A DNA stretch of 64,000 nt from Erythrobacter sp. (GTDB lineage: Bacteria > Pseudomonadota > Alphaproteobacteria > Sphingomonadales > Sphingomonadaceae), in contig DAICXZ010000003.1 of the NCBI GenBank assembly GCA_027311945.1, positions 124,001-188,000 on the forward strand. Direction: 5' to 3'. The position numbers and the translations under genes were made by a program. Under the pieces are notes generated by a model. The model saw only the letters and a program-made list of their open reading frames with translations. It did no database searches and was not told where the DNA came from. Below, piece after piece: positions 20,417 through 29,727 of this stretch. How positions within the stretch are numbered: position 1 is the stretch's first letter; each line of letters starts with the position of its first letter.

Positions 20417-21784
20417 TCAGGAAGTGGCGGCGAGGTCCGCCGGTAACGAAAGCGTGAAGCGGGCCCCCTGCCCCTTCGCGCTTTCGACTGTCAGGGCACC
20501 GCCCATCGCCTCGGCCAAGCGGCGCGAGATATAGAGACCCAGCCCCGAACCGCCGTCGCCGCTGCGGCCGAGCCGCTCGAACTTGGCGAAGACACGCGCC
20601 ACTTCGTCGGCGCTCAATCCCTCGCCCTGATCGGCCACGGTGATGCTGGCCATGCCGCCTTCGCTCTCGGCGCGCAGCCAGATCGACGAGCCCTCCGGCG
20701 AATAGCGGATCGCATTGCCGAGCAGGTTCAGGAGGATCTGCAAGACGCGCCGGAACTCGCCGATGGCGGGCACACTCTCGCCATGCTTCGGCGCATCGAC
20801 GGCGATCTGCCGTTCGCGTGCGCGCATACTGAGGATACCGGCAGCACGGCGGGCCACATCGGCGAGGTCGATCTGATCGGGCGCAGGAGCGAAGCTCTCG
20901 TCCTCGATCAGCTCCAGCGTGGTCAGATCTTCGATCAGCGCAAGCAGGTGCTCGCCCGCTGCCGTGATGTCCGCCGCATAGTTGGTATACTCATCGGCCA
21001 GCGGGCCGGACAGCTGCGAGCGGATCGTCTCGGCATTGGCAATGATGCGCGAGACGGGCTGGCGCAGAACCGGCGCGATCTTGCGGTCGATCCCGCTCTG
21101 ACGCAGCGGCACCGTGGGCTGCGGCTTGGCTACGGCAGCCGCAGGCGCATCGGAGACCATTAGCAGCTCAAAGCCGCCGCTGCCGGGTTCGCCGCCACCC
21201 AGCGGCACAAGGTGCGCGGTCCAGAGTTGCGGCAGGCCAGCCACGCGCAGCCGCGCACCATCGAGCAGCCGCCAGTGCAGCGGTTGCTGGTGAACATTGC
21301 CTTCCAGCGTGACGAAATCGGTCCACGGCTTGCCGGTCCCGCCAGTCATAGCCTGCGCCAGCTTGGTGAGTTGTGGCTCGTGACTGTCCACAGCGAGCAG
21401 TTCCTGGCGCGGACCGAGCCGGGCGCTGAGCCCCGCCATGTGGCGCGCCATGGCGATCCGATGTTCATCGCCGTTGACGCTGGCGGGCGGGCGGCCTTCG
21501 CTGCGCCAGTTCGAGATGGCGACCTGACAGCCCTCGCCTTCAGGCTCCACTTCGACCCACATGCTGAAAACCTCGCGGTCGTCTGACATGCGCAAGCGCC
21601 GCGCCAGCTTGAGGCCATATTCCCGCGCCATCTGGACCACTTCGCGCAAGGCCGGGGCGACAATCTCGCCAGGCAACTCGCCGCCGCAGCGCAGGTGCAG
21701 GCCCGCCAATGGCTCCTGCGCGGCGATCAGGCGGTCGGCCCCGTCGGTTCGCGCATAGGTTTGCAGGGTGGAGCTGCCGGGCAT
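20417..21784 (-). CDS. Histidine-kinase-like protein lacking the phosphoacceptor His
   Basis: A 455-residue cytosolic protein with no visible transmembrane helix. Residues about 340-450 form a complete-looking HATPase domain: N box NLLGNAIRYS, G1 DQGEGL (D385), F box FAKFERLG and G2 GGSGLGLYISRRLAEAMGG. The helix before it aligns with a dimerisation domain (APVLRQPVSRIIANAETI), but P238 stands where H-E-L-R-x-P has its phosphoacceptor His. The N-terminal 210 residues may be a divergent sensor region. I chose the ATG at 21784, five bases after the DUF2336 gene and behind AGGAG. It is probably an ATP-binding pseudo-kinase or a kinase with an unusual acceptor. The partner is unknown. Confidence 0.75.
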   Translation of the reverse strand: MPGSSTLQTYARTDGADRLIAAQEPLAGLHLRCGGELPGEIVAPALREVVQMAREYGLKLARRLRMSDDREVFSMWVEVEPEGEGCQVAISNWRSEGRPPASVNGDEHRIAMARHMAGLSARLGPRQELLAVDSHEPQLTKLAQAMTGGTGKPWTDFVTLEGNVHQQPLHWRLLDGARLRVAGLPQLWTAHLVPLGGGEPGSGGFELLMVSDAPAAAVAKPQPTVPLRQSGIDRKIAPVLRQPVSRIIANAETIRSQLSGPLADEYTNYAADITAAGEHLLALIEDLTTLELIEDESFAPAPDQIDLADVARRAAGILSMRARERQIAVDAPKHGESVPAIGEFRRVLQILLNLLGNAIRYSPEGSSIWLRAESEGGMASITVADQGEGLSADEVARVFAKFERLGRSGDGGSGLGLYISRRLAEAMGGALTVESAKGQGARFTLSLPADLAATS

Positions 21785-21788
21785 GGTC

Positions 21789-22760
21789 TCACTCCTTGCC
21801 CGCAACCCGCGCCGAAGCAAGCAACACCGTGGCACGCTCGACGCTGAATCCGTCAAAACCGGGCGGCAAGGTAATCTCGGGATGAAGCAGCAGGAACTGC
21901 GCCTCCAGCGCATTCTGCGACAAGCCCGCCGCGCGCAGCGAAAGGGCGAGCCGGGCCAGCTGATTTTCTCCCAGCGCGTGAATCGCAAAGTCACGGCTCT
22001 GGCCCGAGGCCATCGCCAGCGCGCTGGCGAACAGGGCCAGGCCAGCGTGATCGATGGCAAGCGCCCGGTCGGCCCGGTGCCCGAGCGAGAGCAGCAGGTG
22101 TGCCATCTGCCCGGCGCGGCTTGTCGCTTCGTCGAACGTGCGGCGCAGGCGCGCTTCGGCCTGTTCGGCAGCCGGTTCCGGCAGACCGTGGCAGCCGCGC
22201 ATGGCCAGCAGCACACGGTGAAACAGGTCGCCCGGCAAGTCGCCCAGCGCCAGCTCCATACGGCGCTGCTGCTGCACGAACCGCGCCTGTGCCGCCAGCA
22301 CGTGCATGGCCGCGCCCGCGATCTCGGTATCGGTGGAGGCAGCCAGCTCCTGCAGGAACGGCGTCAGCACCGGGTCGAGCCCGCAGCGCTTGTGCAGCTT
22401 GTCCGTCCAATGCACTTCCAAAGCTAGGGCATGGGCATGGGAGAGGAAGCCATTATCGGCCAGGATCGTCTCGGTCAGCGCTTCGCGGTGGCTGGCGAGC
22501 AGCGCATCGCGGTCAAGCGTATCGTCGGCCTCGGCCACGGCATCGAGCAGCTGGCGCGCGGCGTGGCTTGCCATACCGCGAATGCGCGCGATGATCTCGT
22601 CGCTGAACTGCACCTGGTCGCCGCTGGTGAGCAGGTGCGTGAGCACGGGCTGCGCAGACGCCAGCAAGGCATCACCACGCGACAGCTCGAAGCGCATCAC
22701 GTCCTCGACCTGTTCGATGGATGGCGTGCCGGGGGAATCTCCGCTCATTCCACCGGCCAT
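21789..22760 (-). CDS. DUF2336 domain protein
   Basis: A 323-residue, mostly alpha-helical cytosolic protein that I assign to DUF2336, an alphaproteobacterial family of unknown function often found near signalling genes. Recognisable stretches are VLTHLLTSGDQVQFSDEI and ETILADNGFLSHAHALALE. An ATG 13 bases further in (22747, MSGDSPG) is an alternative start. The gene lies between the membrane-protein gene (23-base gap) and the kinase-like gene (4-base gap), so the three are very likely one transcript and may act together. Confidence 0.7.
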   Translation of the reverse strand: MAGGMSGDSPGTPSIEQVEDVMRFELSRGDALLASAQPVLTHLLTSGDQVQFSDEIIARIRGMASHAARQLLDAVAEADDTLDRDALLASHREALTETILADNGFLSHAHALALEVHWTDKLHKRCGLDPVLTPFLQELAASTDTEIAGAAMHVLAAQARFVQQQRRMELALGDLPGDLFHRVLLAMRGCHGLPEPAAEQAEARLRRTFDEATSRAGQMAHLLLSLGHRADRALAIDHAGLALFASALAMASGQSRDFAIHALGENQLARLALSLRAAGLSQNALEAQFLLLHPEITLPPGFDGFSVERATVLLASARVAGKE

Positions 22761-22783
22761 AGGCGGTTTTGGTTAAGTCTGCG

Positions 22784-23941
22784 TTATGCCCAATTGCGGG
22801 TACGGAATATTAGCAGGACCGCCATCAGCAGCGCTGCCAGCAGCATGGCCGCCTCTTCCGCAGGCAGCAGCACGCTCGCGACAAGCGCGACGGCGACCAC
22901 GATCCCGCGATCGCGCGCCAGCGTCAGCCATTTCGGCCCGCTCGCCCGGTCAAGCAGGAGCAGCGCCGCCCCCGCCACCAGCGGAGCGAAGGCCATGCGA
23001 TACCATGGTGCTTCGACGGAGAGCACCAGCGCGCCAACCAATGCACCGTCGACCAGCCAGCCAAGCCAGGGCCAGTTTCGCGCCGGGGCCGACGGCGTCG
23101 CGCTGACCTGCGCCAGTTGACGCACGAACTCAGGCAACAGCGTGGCCGCGAGAATCCCGCCAAGGCCGGCCGCGACATAGCCCATGTAAACCGCAGCCAG
23201 CGCCCCGAGCAGCACCAGAATAGTCACCCCGGCGACCCAGGCGCGGGTGGACGGGCGACTCGCAAGCCCGGCGGCAAAGGGCTTGAGCAAACGATGCGCG
23301 ATCCAGGCCGTGGGGCGCAGAAGGCTGGGCCGTTCAAGCATATGATCGAGCCACAGCTGCTCGACCTGCCCGGCGTCCTCGTCGCTTGTCACCAGTTGCC
23401 ACTCGCCGCTGCGCAGCGTGCCCGCATCGAGCCGTTGCTGGCGGACGCCCTGCTGCAAGGCGATTCGCAGCAGCGCCGAAGCCGGAGCGAAATCTTCTCC
23501 GAGGCCCGAAAGGCGGCGCAGTGCAGCGCCGTCAATCATCAGCGCCCCGCCCCACGCCCGGTCGATATCGATGCGCTCGAATCCGGCGCGCGTGCCACGT
23601 CCGGCATCGAGAATGATCACACAATTGCCCTCCGCCAGCGCGGAGGACGCTTCATGGCAGAAGGGCAGAAGGTCTTCCTGCATTACCAGCAGGCTGTCGC
23701 CCGGCTGGACCACGCCCGAAAGCGCATCCGCTCCGCCAAGCAATTGCACGCGCATGCCGACATCTTCGGCCGCGTGACGCAATTCGTTGGCCTCGGCGGT
23801 GACACCGCGGGCGAGGAGCAGCAGCACGTCGCACTGGCAATGGCGTGCGAAATCGAGCTGGCGCAGGGCGAGGCTGCGCCCCAGCACCGATGGTGCGGGC
23901 TCGGACCCGACAGGTTGCATGATAATAAGGGCGGCGCGCAT
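22784..23941 (-). CDS. Integral membrane protein with N-terminal nucleotidyltransferase-like region (function unknown)
   Basis: A 385-residue protein. Residues 1 to about 225 are soluble. The layout (VLGRSLALRQLDFARHCQCD, then GDSLLVMQEDLLPF) recalls sugar-nucleotidyltransferase folds, but there is no G-x-G-x-R signature. The C-terminal 160 residues hold about five or six hydrophobic helices preceded by RPTAWIAHRLLKPFAAG. This resembles proteins that fuse a nucleotidyltransferase to a CDP-alcohol phosphatidyltransferase, yet the catalytic D-G-x2-A-R-x8-G-x3-D pattern is missing. It may be a degenerate pseudoenzyme. I am unsure of the family. It sits in the same leftward operon as the DUF2336 and kinase-like genes. 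Confidence 0.6.
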   Translation of the reverse strand: MRAALIIMQPVGSEPAPSVLGRSLALRQLDFARHCQCDVLLLLARGVTAEANELRHAAEDVGMRVQLLGGADALSGVVQPGDSLLVMQEDLLPFCHEASSALAEGNCVIILDAGRGTRAGFERIDIDRAWGGALMIDGAALRRLSGLGEDFAPASALLRIALQQGVRQQRLDAGTLRSGEWQLVTSDEDAGQVEQLWLDHMLERPSLLRPTAWIAHRLLKPFAAGLASRPSTRAWVAGVTILVLLGALAAVYMGYVAAGLGGILAATLLPEFVRQLAQVSATPSAPARNWPWLGWLVDGALVGALVLSVEAPWYRMAFAPLVAGAALLLLDRASGPKWLTLARDRGIVVAVALVASVLLPAEEAAMLLAALLMAVLLIFRTRNWA

Positions 23942-24014
23942 TCAACAGGCCTCAGGGCAATTCATGGGCGCCTAGCTAGGCGCTTGCCCCCGCGCTGCCA
24001 AGCGTCCCGAATGC

Positions 24015-24320
24015 CTAGATCTTCGCGGTGAGCCGGGCCGAGTAATCCATAAGATGACGCACGGCCACCGGATCGCCAGGCGCACTGTCGAGCGCCCGCT
24101 CGGCCAGCGAGACCAGCTCTCCGTCGTGGAAACTGGCCCCCAGACCTTTCAGGCGTTGTGCAGCGACCTCCCAATTGCCATCGCACCGGGCCCGGCCCAG
24201 CAGGTCGATGTGGGTAACCACGCTTTCGACAAAGCCCGCGAGGATCTGTGCGCGCAGATCGGCGTCCTCACCCGAGGCAGCGGCAATAGCCGCTTCGAAA
24301 CTGCCTGATTCGTAAGCCAT
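24015..24320 (-). CDS. Hpt-like protein with Gln at the phosphotransfer site
   Basis: A 101-residue all-helical protein with the look of a single Hpt (histidine phosphotransfer) domain. The core helix reads AAQRLKGLGASF, where active Hpt proteins have A-H-x-L-K-G. Q55 (codon CAA) therefore replaces the phosphorylated His, and the LKG is kept. It should fold as Hpt but cannot carry phosphate at that site. It is the first gene of the four-gene leftward cluster, 69 bases from the divergent coiled-coil gene. A role as binding partner or decoy in a phosphorelay is inference. Confidence 0.7.
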   Translation of the reverse strand: MAYESGSFEAAIAAASGEDADLRAQILAGFVESVVTHIDLLGRARCDGNWEVAAQRLKGLGASFHDGELVSLAERALDSAPGDPVAVRHLMDYSARLTAKI

Positions 24321-24389
24321 TGGCGTTAATATGGGGATCAGAGGTTAAGTCGGGGTTTCTCGGCAGGCCGGGTGTGATAAATTCACGCG

Positions 24390-26984
24390 ATGACAAACCG
24401 GAAACGCGTCCTCGTTCTAGGCGATACTGACATGACCGAACGTTCGGCCGACATGGCCGCTGAAAGCACCACGGCCCGCCACGAGCCGGAGGCCAGCGAA
24501 GCCCCGCAGTATCAGGAGCGCGCTCACGAGGAAGCCTGGGAGGAAGAGGAAATGTCAGGCACATCGGCGCGCGACCGGATGCTGACCGCCGTGTTCGGGC
24601 TGCTAATCGCGGGCTGGGCCGGGTTCTTCATCTGGGCTCGGCGCGATAGCCTGTCTGCCGCAACCGCACCTTCGGACTGGGTTTCGAGCCTGTTCGAACT
24701 GATGGTGCCGGTGCTGCTGCTTGCTCTCCTGTGGCAGGCATTGATGCGCACAGGGCGGGCGCAGCAACGCCGCTTCGCCGATACCGCTAGGACGCTGGCC
24801 GAAGAAAGCTCTGCGCTCGAACAGCGCCTCACGGTGATCAACCGCGAACTCAGCCTAGCGCGCGATTTCATCGCTTCGCAGTCGCGCGATCTCGAATCGC
24901 TGGGCCGCGTCGCCACCGAGCGTCTTTCGAGCAGCGCCGAAACCTTGCAGGGCCTGATCGCCACCAACGGTGACCGGGTCGACCGGATTGGCCAGGTCAG
25001 CGAGAGCGCCGTCGCCAACATGGAGCAGTTGCGCGATCAGCTGCCCGTCCTCGCCAATTCCGCGCGCGACATGACCAACCAGATCGGCACGGTCGGCAAC
25101 GTCGCCAACCACCAGATCGAAGGCCTCGTTGCCGCGATGCGACAGCTTGAGGATCACAGCGCCGCCGGAGAGGCGCATGTCGAAAAGATCAGTTCGCTGA
25201 TCAACCAGACGCTTCTCGAATTCGAGGACAAGTCCAGCCAGCTCGGCCGCAACGCGCTGTCGACCTTTGAAGACATCAACCGGCAGAGCGAGGATTTCCA
25301 GCGCCAGATTCACCAGCGCGACAAAGACGCCGTGGCGGAAACCGAAGCGCGCGCCGAGAGGCTGGTCGACTTCCTCGAAACTCGCAACGCCAAGCTGATC
25401 GAGATCGAAGAACGCAATATCGCGCAGATTCGTGAACGGGTGAACACCCTCTCCAGTGAATGCGACACGATCCTCGACCGGCTGCGCGATAACCGCGAAG
25501 AGGCCGGCAAGGAACTGGGCGACATGATCGAGGCGCTGGAAGAGCGGCTTACCAAGGCGATTGAGCGCGTATCGACGACCGACGAAGGCGCGATCGCCAA
25601 TGCACGGCTACGGCTCACCGCATTGGCGGACGAGGCAGCCCGGATCGATGCCTCGCTCGCGCAGGGCATTATCGACTTCGAGGCCGATCTCGCACGGCGG
25701 CAGGACGAAGCCGCGCGCCGCGAACGCGAGGCACTGTCCGCGCTCGAAAACCGTCTGGCGCAGTTCGACGAGCAGATCGGCAGCCGCGAGGAAGCACACC
25801 TCGCCCATGTCGAGCAGTTGGCGCAGCGAGGCGAAAGCGTCGCCGAGCGGCTCGCCGCCATTGATGCCGATATTGCCAGCCTCGGAGCCCGCTTCGCCGA
25901 GACGAACGGTGACATCACCAGCACGGTCGAGCAGCTGGAAGGGCGTCTCCACGCAACCAGGCTGATCCTCGACGACAACAGCAGGGTCGTCGCTGACCTG
26001 ACCGGCGAGAGCGTGCGCCTCCTGGAGATTCTGCAAGCCGGCAAGATCCAGGCCGAGGGCGAGCTGAGCGGAGCCATCGCCGAGGCGCAGGACCGCCTGA
26101 CCAGCTTCCACGGTCACGCCGAACGGTTGGCCGCTCTGTTGAAAGATGCCGAAGAACGCGGCGCCGTGGTCGCCAGCCATGTCCAGACCGCAAAGCACGA
26201 CGGCACCGGCGCGGTGGACGTGCTGCAAAAGCTCGAAACGCAGCTGGCCGAAGTGGCCGAGCGCTCGAAGGCGCTTGCCGAGCAGACGCGCGGCGAATTG
26301 CAGGAGGCTATCGCCGCGCTCACTGCCGGATCGCAAGCCGCAGTGGAAAGCCTGCGTACCGACCAGAGCGAAGCCATCCGCGAAGTAGCCGACACCATCG
26401 CGCGCGACAGCAATGCCGCGATTTCCGAAGCGCTCGGCCGCGAAGCGCAATCGACCATTGCCGAACTGGAGGGCGCCGCTCAACGCGCCAGCGAAGTGAG
26501 CCGCGAAAGCGCGCGCGAACTGCGTGACCAGCTGGCCGCCGTCAACGAGCTGACGGGCAACCTCGAACAGCGTGTCGCAACCGCGCGCGAAAGAGCCGAG
26601 GAGAAGGTCGACCATGACTTCACCCGCCGCATGGCCGCGATCACCGAGGCGCTAAACTCCTCAGCCATCGACATTTCACGCGCCTTCGAAGACGAAGTGG
26701 CTGATACGCAATGGGCGCAGTATCTGCGCGGCGATCGCGGCATCTTCACCCGCCGCGCCGTGCGCCTGCTCGACAAGCAGGAGTCGCGCGCGGTGCATGA
26801 GATCTACATGGAGGACAGCGAGTTCCGCGAGACGGTCAACCGCTACATCCACGATTTCGAGGCAATGCTGCGCAACGTGCTCTCCACCCGCGACGGCAAT
26901 GCGGTAGCGGTGACGCTGCTGTCATCGGATGTGGGCAAGCTTTACGTGATGCTCGCTCAGGCAATCGACCGCCTGCGCGATTGA
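24390..26984 (+). CDS. Large membrane-anchored coiled-coil protein, TipN-like
   Basis: An 864-residue protein. An acidic N-terminal segment (residues 1-60) is followed by two transmembrane helices at about 64-83 and 98-118. Some 600 residues of nearly unbroken, Glu/Ala/Arg-rich coiled coil follow, then a compact conserved-looking C-terminus (from about 745) with YLRGDRGIFTRRAVRLLD and FRETVNRYIHDFEAML. This architecture and length match TipN, the Caulobacter new-pole marker that guides polarity and division. Identity as TipN is inferred from architecture and a remembered C-terminal pattern, not from alignment. A generic chemoreceptor-like or scaffold protein is the alternative. It is transcribed away from the pseudo-Hpt operon. 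Confidence 0.65.
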   Translation: MTNRKRVLVLGDTDMTERSADMAAESTTARHEPEASEAPQYQERAHEEAWEEEEMSGTSARDRMLTAVFGLLIAGWAGFFIWARRDSLSAATAPSDWVSSLFELMVPVLLLALLWQALMRTGRAQQRRFADTARTLAEESSALEQRLTVINRELSLARDFIASQSRDLESLGRVATERLSSSAETLQGLIATNGDRVDRIGQVSESAVANMEQLRDQLPVLANSARDMTNQIGTVGNVANHQIEGLVAAMRQLEDHSAAGEAHVEKISSLINQTLLEFEDKSSQLGRNALSTFEDINRQSEDFQRQIHQRDKDAVAETEARAERLVDFLETRNAKLIEIEERNIAQIRERVNTLSSECDTILDRLRDNREEAGKELGDMIEALEERLTKAIERVSTTDEGAIANARLRLTALADEAARIDASLAQGIIDFEADLARRQDEAARREREALSALENRLAQFDEQIGSREEAHLAHVEQLAQRGESVAERLAAIDADIASLGARFAETNGDITSTVEQLEGRLHATRLILDDNSRVVADLTGESVRLLEILQAGKIQAEGELSGAIAEAQDRLTSFHGHAERLAALLKDAEERGAVVASHVQTAKHDGTGAVDVLQKLETQLAEVAERSKALAEQTRGELQEAIAALTAGSQAAVESLRTDQSEAIREVADTIARDSNAAISEALGREAQSTIAELEGAAQRASEVSRESARELRDQLAAVNELTGNLEQRVATARERAEEKVDHDFTRRMAAITEALNSSAIDISRAFEDEVADTQWAQYLRGDRGIFTRRAVRLLDKQESRAVHEIYMEDSEFRETVNRYIHDFEAMLRNVLSTRDGNAVAVTLLSSDVGKLYVMLAQAIDRLRD

Positions 26985-27006
26985 CGCGGCTCAGGCGACA
27001 TCAACC

Positions 27007-27279
27007 TTATTCGGGCGGTTGTCCGAACAGGTTGATGTCGTCGATAACCACCCATTCCTGGACGTAGTTTGCGACGAAAAGGCCGCACAGCACACAGGCG
27101 AGGACCGTCGCGCGCCATACCACTTTCCGCCCGTTAAAGTTCGCTGGCGCGCTGTCGGCCTGACCGGGGACTTTCTCGGCCCCCACCTCATCGGCGGTCT
27201 TCACGCCGAACGGCAGCATCAGGAACGCGCTCATCACCCAGAACAGGCCATAGATCGCGATTATCGAGGTCAGTTGCAT
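27007..27279 (-). CDS. DUF1467 family small membrane protein
   Basis: A 90-residue inner-membrane protein with two hydrophobic helices (about 5-25 and 57-75). They flank a polar segment with LPFGVKTADEVG, the conserved part of DUF1467. The function is unknown. It begins one base after the RNase J stop, an association common in alphaproteobacteria, and is the last gene of the long leftward nuo-birA-coaX-rnj unit. Confidence 0.85.
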   Translation of the reverse strand: MQLTSIIAIYGLFWVMSAFLMLPFGVKTADEVGAEKVPGQADSAPANFNGRKVVWRATVLACVLCGLFVANYVQEWVVIDDINLFGQPPE

Positions 27280-27280
27280 G

Positions 27281-28939
27281 TCAGGCTTCCGCTGAGTTGG
27301 CGAGGATCACGCGCGTCTGCGGCTTCTTGCCCGACCAGCGCTGCGCACAGCGCCGCGCGGCAAGGCGTGCGGCCTCGGCGATGGCGTCTTCGCTCTTGCG
27401 CTCCGGGCCGCGCAGCTTGCCGATCGCGGTTAGCACATCCGCCCGCGCCTCGGCCACGAAGGCGGGATAGTCTTCATCGAGGGGCAGGCCGATCCCCTCG
27501 ATGCGAACCTCGTCACGCTGGCCCAGCACCACGATCAGAATGCCGTCGCGCGCAAGGCGGCGGCGCATGGTGACCGCATCGCCATCGGCAGGCACGATAA
27601 TGTCGCCATCAAGCACCAGACGTCCGGTGTGAATCTCACCGATCTTGCCCGGCGCGCCTGGCGCCAGGCGGACGATATCGCCGTTCTTCTGGAACACATT
27701 GTGCTCGATCCCGCAGCGTTCGCCGAACCGGGCCTGCTCCTGCATATGGCGAATCTCGCCGTGGACCGGCACCAGAATATCGGGCCGCAGCCAGCCATAG
27801 AGAGCCTTGAGATCAGGTCGGCCGGGGTGGCCAGAGACATGGATCTCGCTCTGCCGGTCGGTCACCATCTTGATCCCCCGCTCTGCCAGCATGTTCTGCA
27901 CGCGGCCAATCGCCAGCTCGTTGCCGGGGATCTGGCGGCTGGAAAACAGCACTACGTCGCCGGACACCAATTGCAGCGGGTGGTTGTCCTCCGCAATACG
28001 CGCCAGGGCAGCGCGCGGTTCTCCCTGGCCGCCGGTTGCAAGGATCAGAACTTCGCCGCGCGGCAGGCCCATGGCGGTGTCGAAATCGACCAGTTCGGGC
28101 AGGTCTTCGAGATAGCCGTTATTCTGCGCGACCTCGATGATCCGGTCGAGCGAGCGCCCCGCCACGCAGAGCCGCCGCCCGGTATGTTCGGCGATAGCAC
28201 CAAGCGTCTGCAAGCGCGCGACGTTGGAGGCGAAGGTGGTAACCAGCACCCGCTTGCCGCGATGAAGTGAAACCTCCTCCAGCAGCCCGCGATAGACCTC
28301 GCCTTCCGAGCCCGAGGTGGCGTCGTTGAACACGTTGGTCGAATCGCAGACCAGCGCCAAAACACCCTCGTTGCCGATGTCGGTCAGTTCGGCCTCGGTG
28401 GCGGGCGTGCCGATCTGCGGTTCGTCGTCGAGCTTCCAGTCGCCGGTGTGGAACACGTGGCCGAACGGGGTTTCGATCAGCAACGCGTTGCCCTCGGCGA
28501 TCGAGTGCGCGAGCGGGATATAGGTGATCGTGAAGGGATCTAGCTTGATCGAGCCGTGATCGTCGGAGATCACGTTCAGCTCGACCGCATCGACCAGCCC
28601 TGCCTCTTCCAGCTTGCGCAGGATCAAGTCGGCGGTAAACGGCGTGGCATAGAGCGGCACGCCGAAATCGGCGGCGAAATAGGGGATCGCGCCGATATGA
28701 TCCTCGTGCGCGTGGGTGAGGACGATGCCGATAAGGTCGTCGAGCCGATCCTCGATGAAGTCCGGATCGGGGAACATCAGTTCGGTGCCGGGATACTCGG
28801 CAGCACCGAAGCTCATGCCGAGGTCGACCATAAGCCATTTGCCGCGACAGCCGTAGAGATTGAGATTCATCCCGATCTCGCCCGACCCGCCAAGCGCGAG
28901 GAACAGCAGTTCGTCTTCGGGGGTAAAGTCTTTTTTCAT
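27281..28939 (-). CDS. rnj: Ribonuclease J
   Basis: A 552-residue metallo-beta-lactamase/beta-CASP nuclease. RNase J acts as a 5'-3' exonuclease and endonuclease in mRNA decay and rRNA maturation. The metal-binding motif [13 protein letters not shown] is intact near residue 75, with GDWKLD, CDSTNVF and the beta-CASP GSEGE region following. The C-terminal part contains [12 protein letters not shown] and PVHGEIRHM. The start overlaps the coaX stop by four bases (ATGA). Confidence 0.95.
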   Translation of the reverse strand: MKKDFTPEDELLFLALGGSGEIGMNLNLYGCRGKWLMVDLGMSFGAAEYPGTELMFPDPDFIEDRLDDLIGIVLTHAHEDHIGAIPYFAADFGVPLYATPFTADLILRKLEEAGLVDAVELNVISDDHGSIKLDPFTITYIPLAHSIAEGNALLIETPFGHVFHTGDWKLDDEPQIGTPATEAELTDIGNEGVLALVCDSTNVFNDATSGSEGEVYRGLLEEVSLHRGKRVLVTTFASNVARLQTLGAIAEHTGRRLCVAGRSLDRIIEVAQNNGYLEDLPELVDFDTAMGLPRGEVLILATGGQGEPRAALARIAEDNHPLQLVSGDVVLFSSRQIPGNELAIGRVQNMLAERGIKMVTDRQSEIHVSGHPGRPDLKALYGWLRPDILVPVHGEIRHMQEQARFGERCGIEHNVFQKNGDIVRLAPGAPGKIGEIHTGRLVLDGDIIVPADGDAVTMRRRLARDGILIVVLGQRDEVRIEGIGLPLDEDYPAFVAEARADVLTAIGKLRGPERKSEDAIAEAARLAARRCAQRWSGKKPQTRVILANSAEA

Positions 28940-29727
28940 CTGGCCCTTGCCTGTCTTGCGAGAATGGCGAGGCCGTGGAGCGTCAGCTCTGGTTCGACCA
29001 TGTCAAATACCTGGGTGTGTTCGTCAAACAGCACAGCCAGCCCGCCGGTGGCCAGCACCTTCACCGGCCGCCCGATCTCTTCCTTCATGCGCGCGATGAG
29101 GCCCTCCATCATCGCGACATAGCCCCAGTAGACGCCGATCAGCATCTGGCTCTCGGTGTTGCGGCCGATCACGCTGTCGGTGGGCGGCGCGGCGATGGCA
29201 ATGCGCGGGAGCTTCGCGGTCTTACCCACGAGCGCGTCGAGCGAGAGGTTGATGCCGGGCGCGATGATGCCGCCCTTGTAGGCTCCGTTGAAATCGACCG
29301 CCTCGAACTTGGTGGCGGTGCCGAAATCGACCACGATCAGGTCACCGCCGATCAGTTCGTGCGCGGCGATGCAGTTGAGCGCACGGTCCGCGCCGAGCGA
29401 ACTGGGCTGCTCGACATCTATCTCGAATTGCCAGGCGGCCTTGCCCTGTCCGGCGAACATCGGCTCAACGCCAAAGTACTTCTGCGCCAGCACGGTGAGG
29501 TTGTGGTCCGCGCGCGGCACGACCGAGCCGATCATAACAGCGTTCACCGCCGAACGGTCGATCCCCTCGATCGCCATAAGCTGAACCAGCCAGACGGCAT
29601 ATTCGTCGGCGGTGCGGCGCGGGTCGGTGGCGATGCGCCAGCGGGTGCGAATCTTGTGCCCGCCCTCGCCATATTCGACCAGCGCGAACACGACATTGGT
29701 ATTGCCCACATCAATCGCGAGCAGCAT
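28936..29727 (-). CDS. coaX: Type III pantothenate kinase
   Basis: A 263-residue ASKHA-fold kinase for the first step of coenzyme A synthesis. The phosphate-binding [15 protein letters not shown] at the N-terminus, [13 protein letters not shown] and the [13 protein letters not shown] segment identify the CoaX type. This type is not inhibited by CoA and needs a monovalent cation. It shares one base with the birA stop and four with the rnj start, so birA-coaX-rnj are translationally coupled. Confidence 0.95.
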   Translation of the reverse strand: MLLAIDVGNTNVVFALVEYGEGGHKIRTRWRIATDPRRTADEYAVWLVQLMAIEGIDRSAVNAVMIGSVVPRADHNLTVLAQKYFGVEPMFAGQGKAAWQFEIDVEQPSSLGADRALNCIAAHELIGGDLIVVDFGTATKFEAVDFNGAYKGGIIAPGINLSLDALVGKTAKLPRIAIAAPPTDSVIGRNTESQMLIGVYWGYVAMMEGLIARMKEEIGRPVKVLATGGLAVLFDEHTQVFDMVEPELTLHGLAILARQARAR

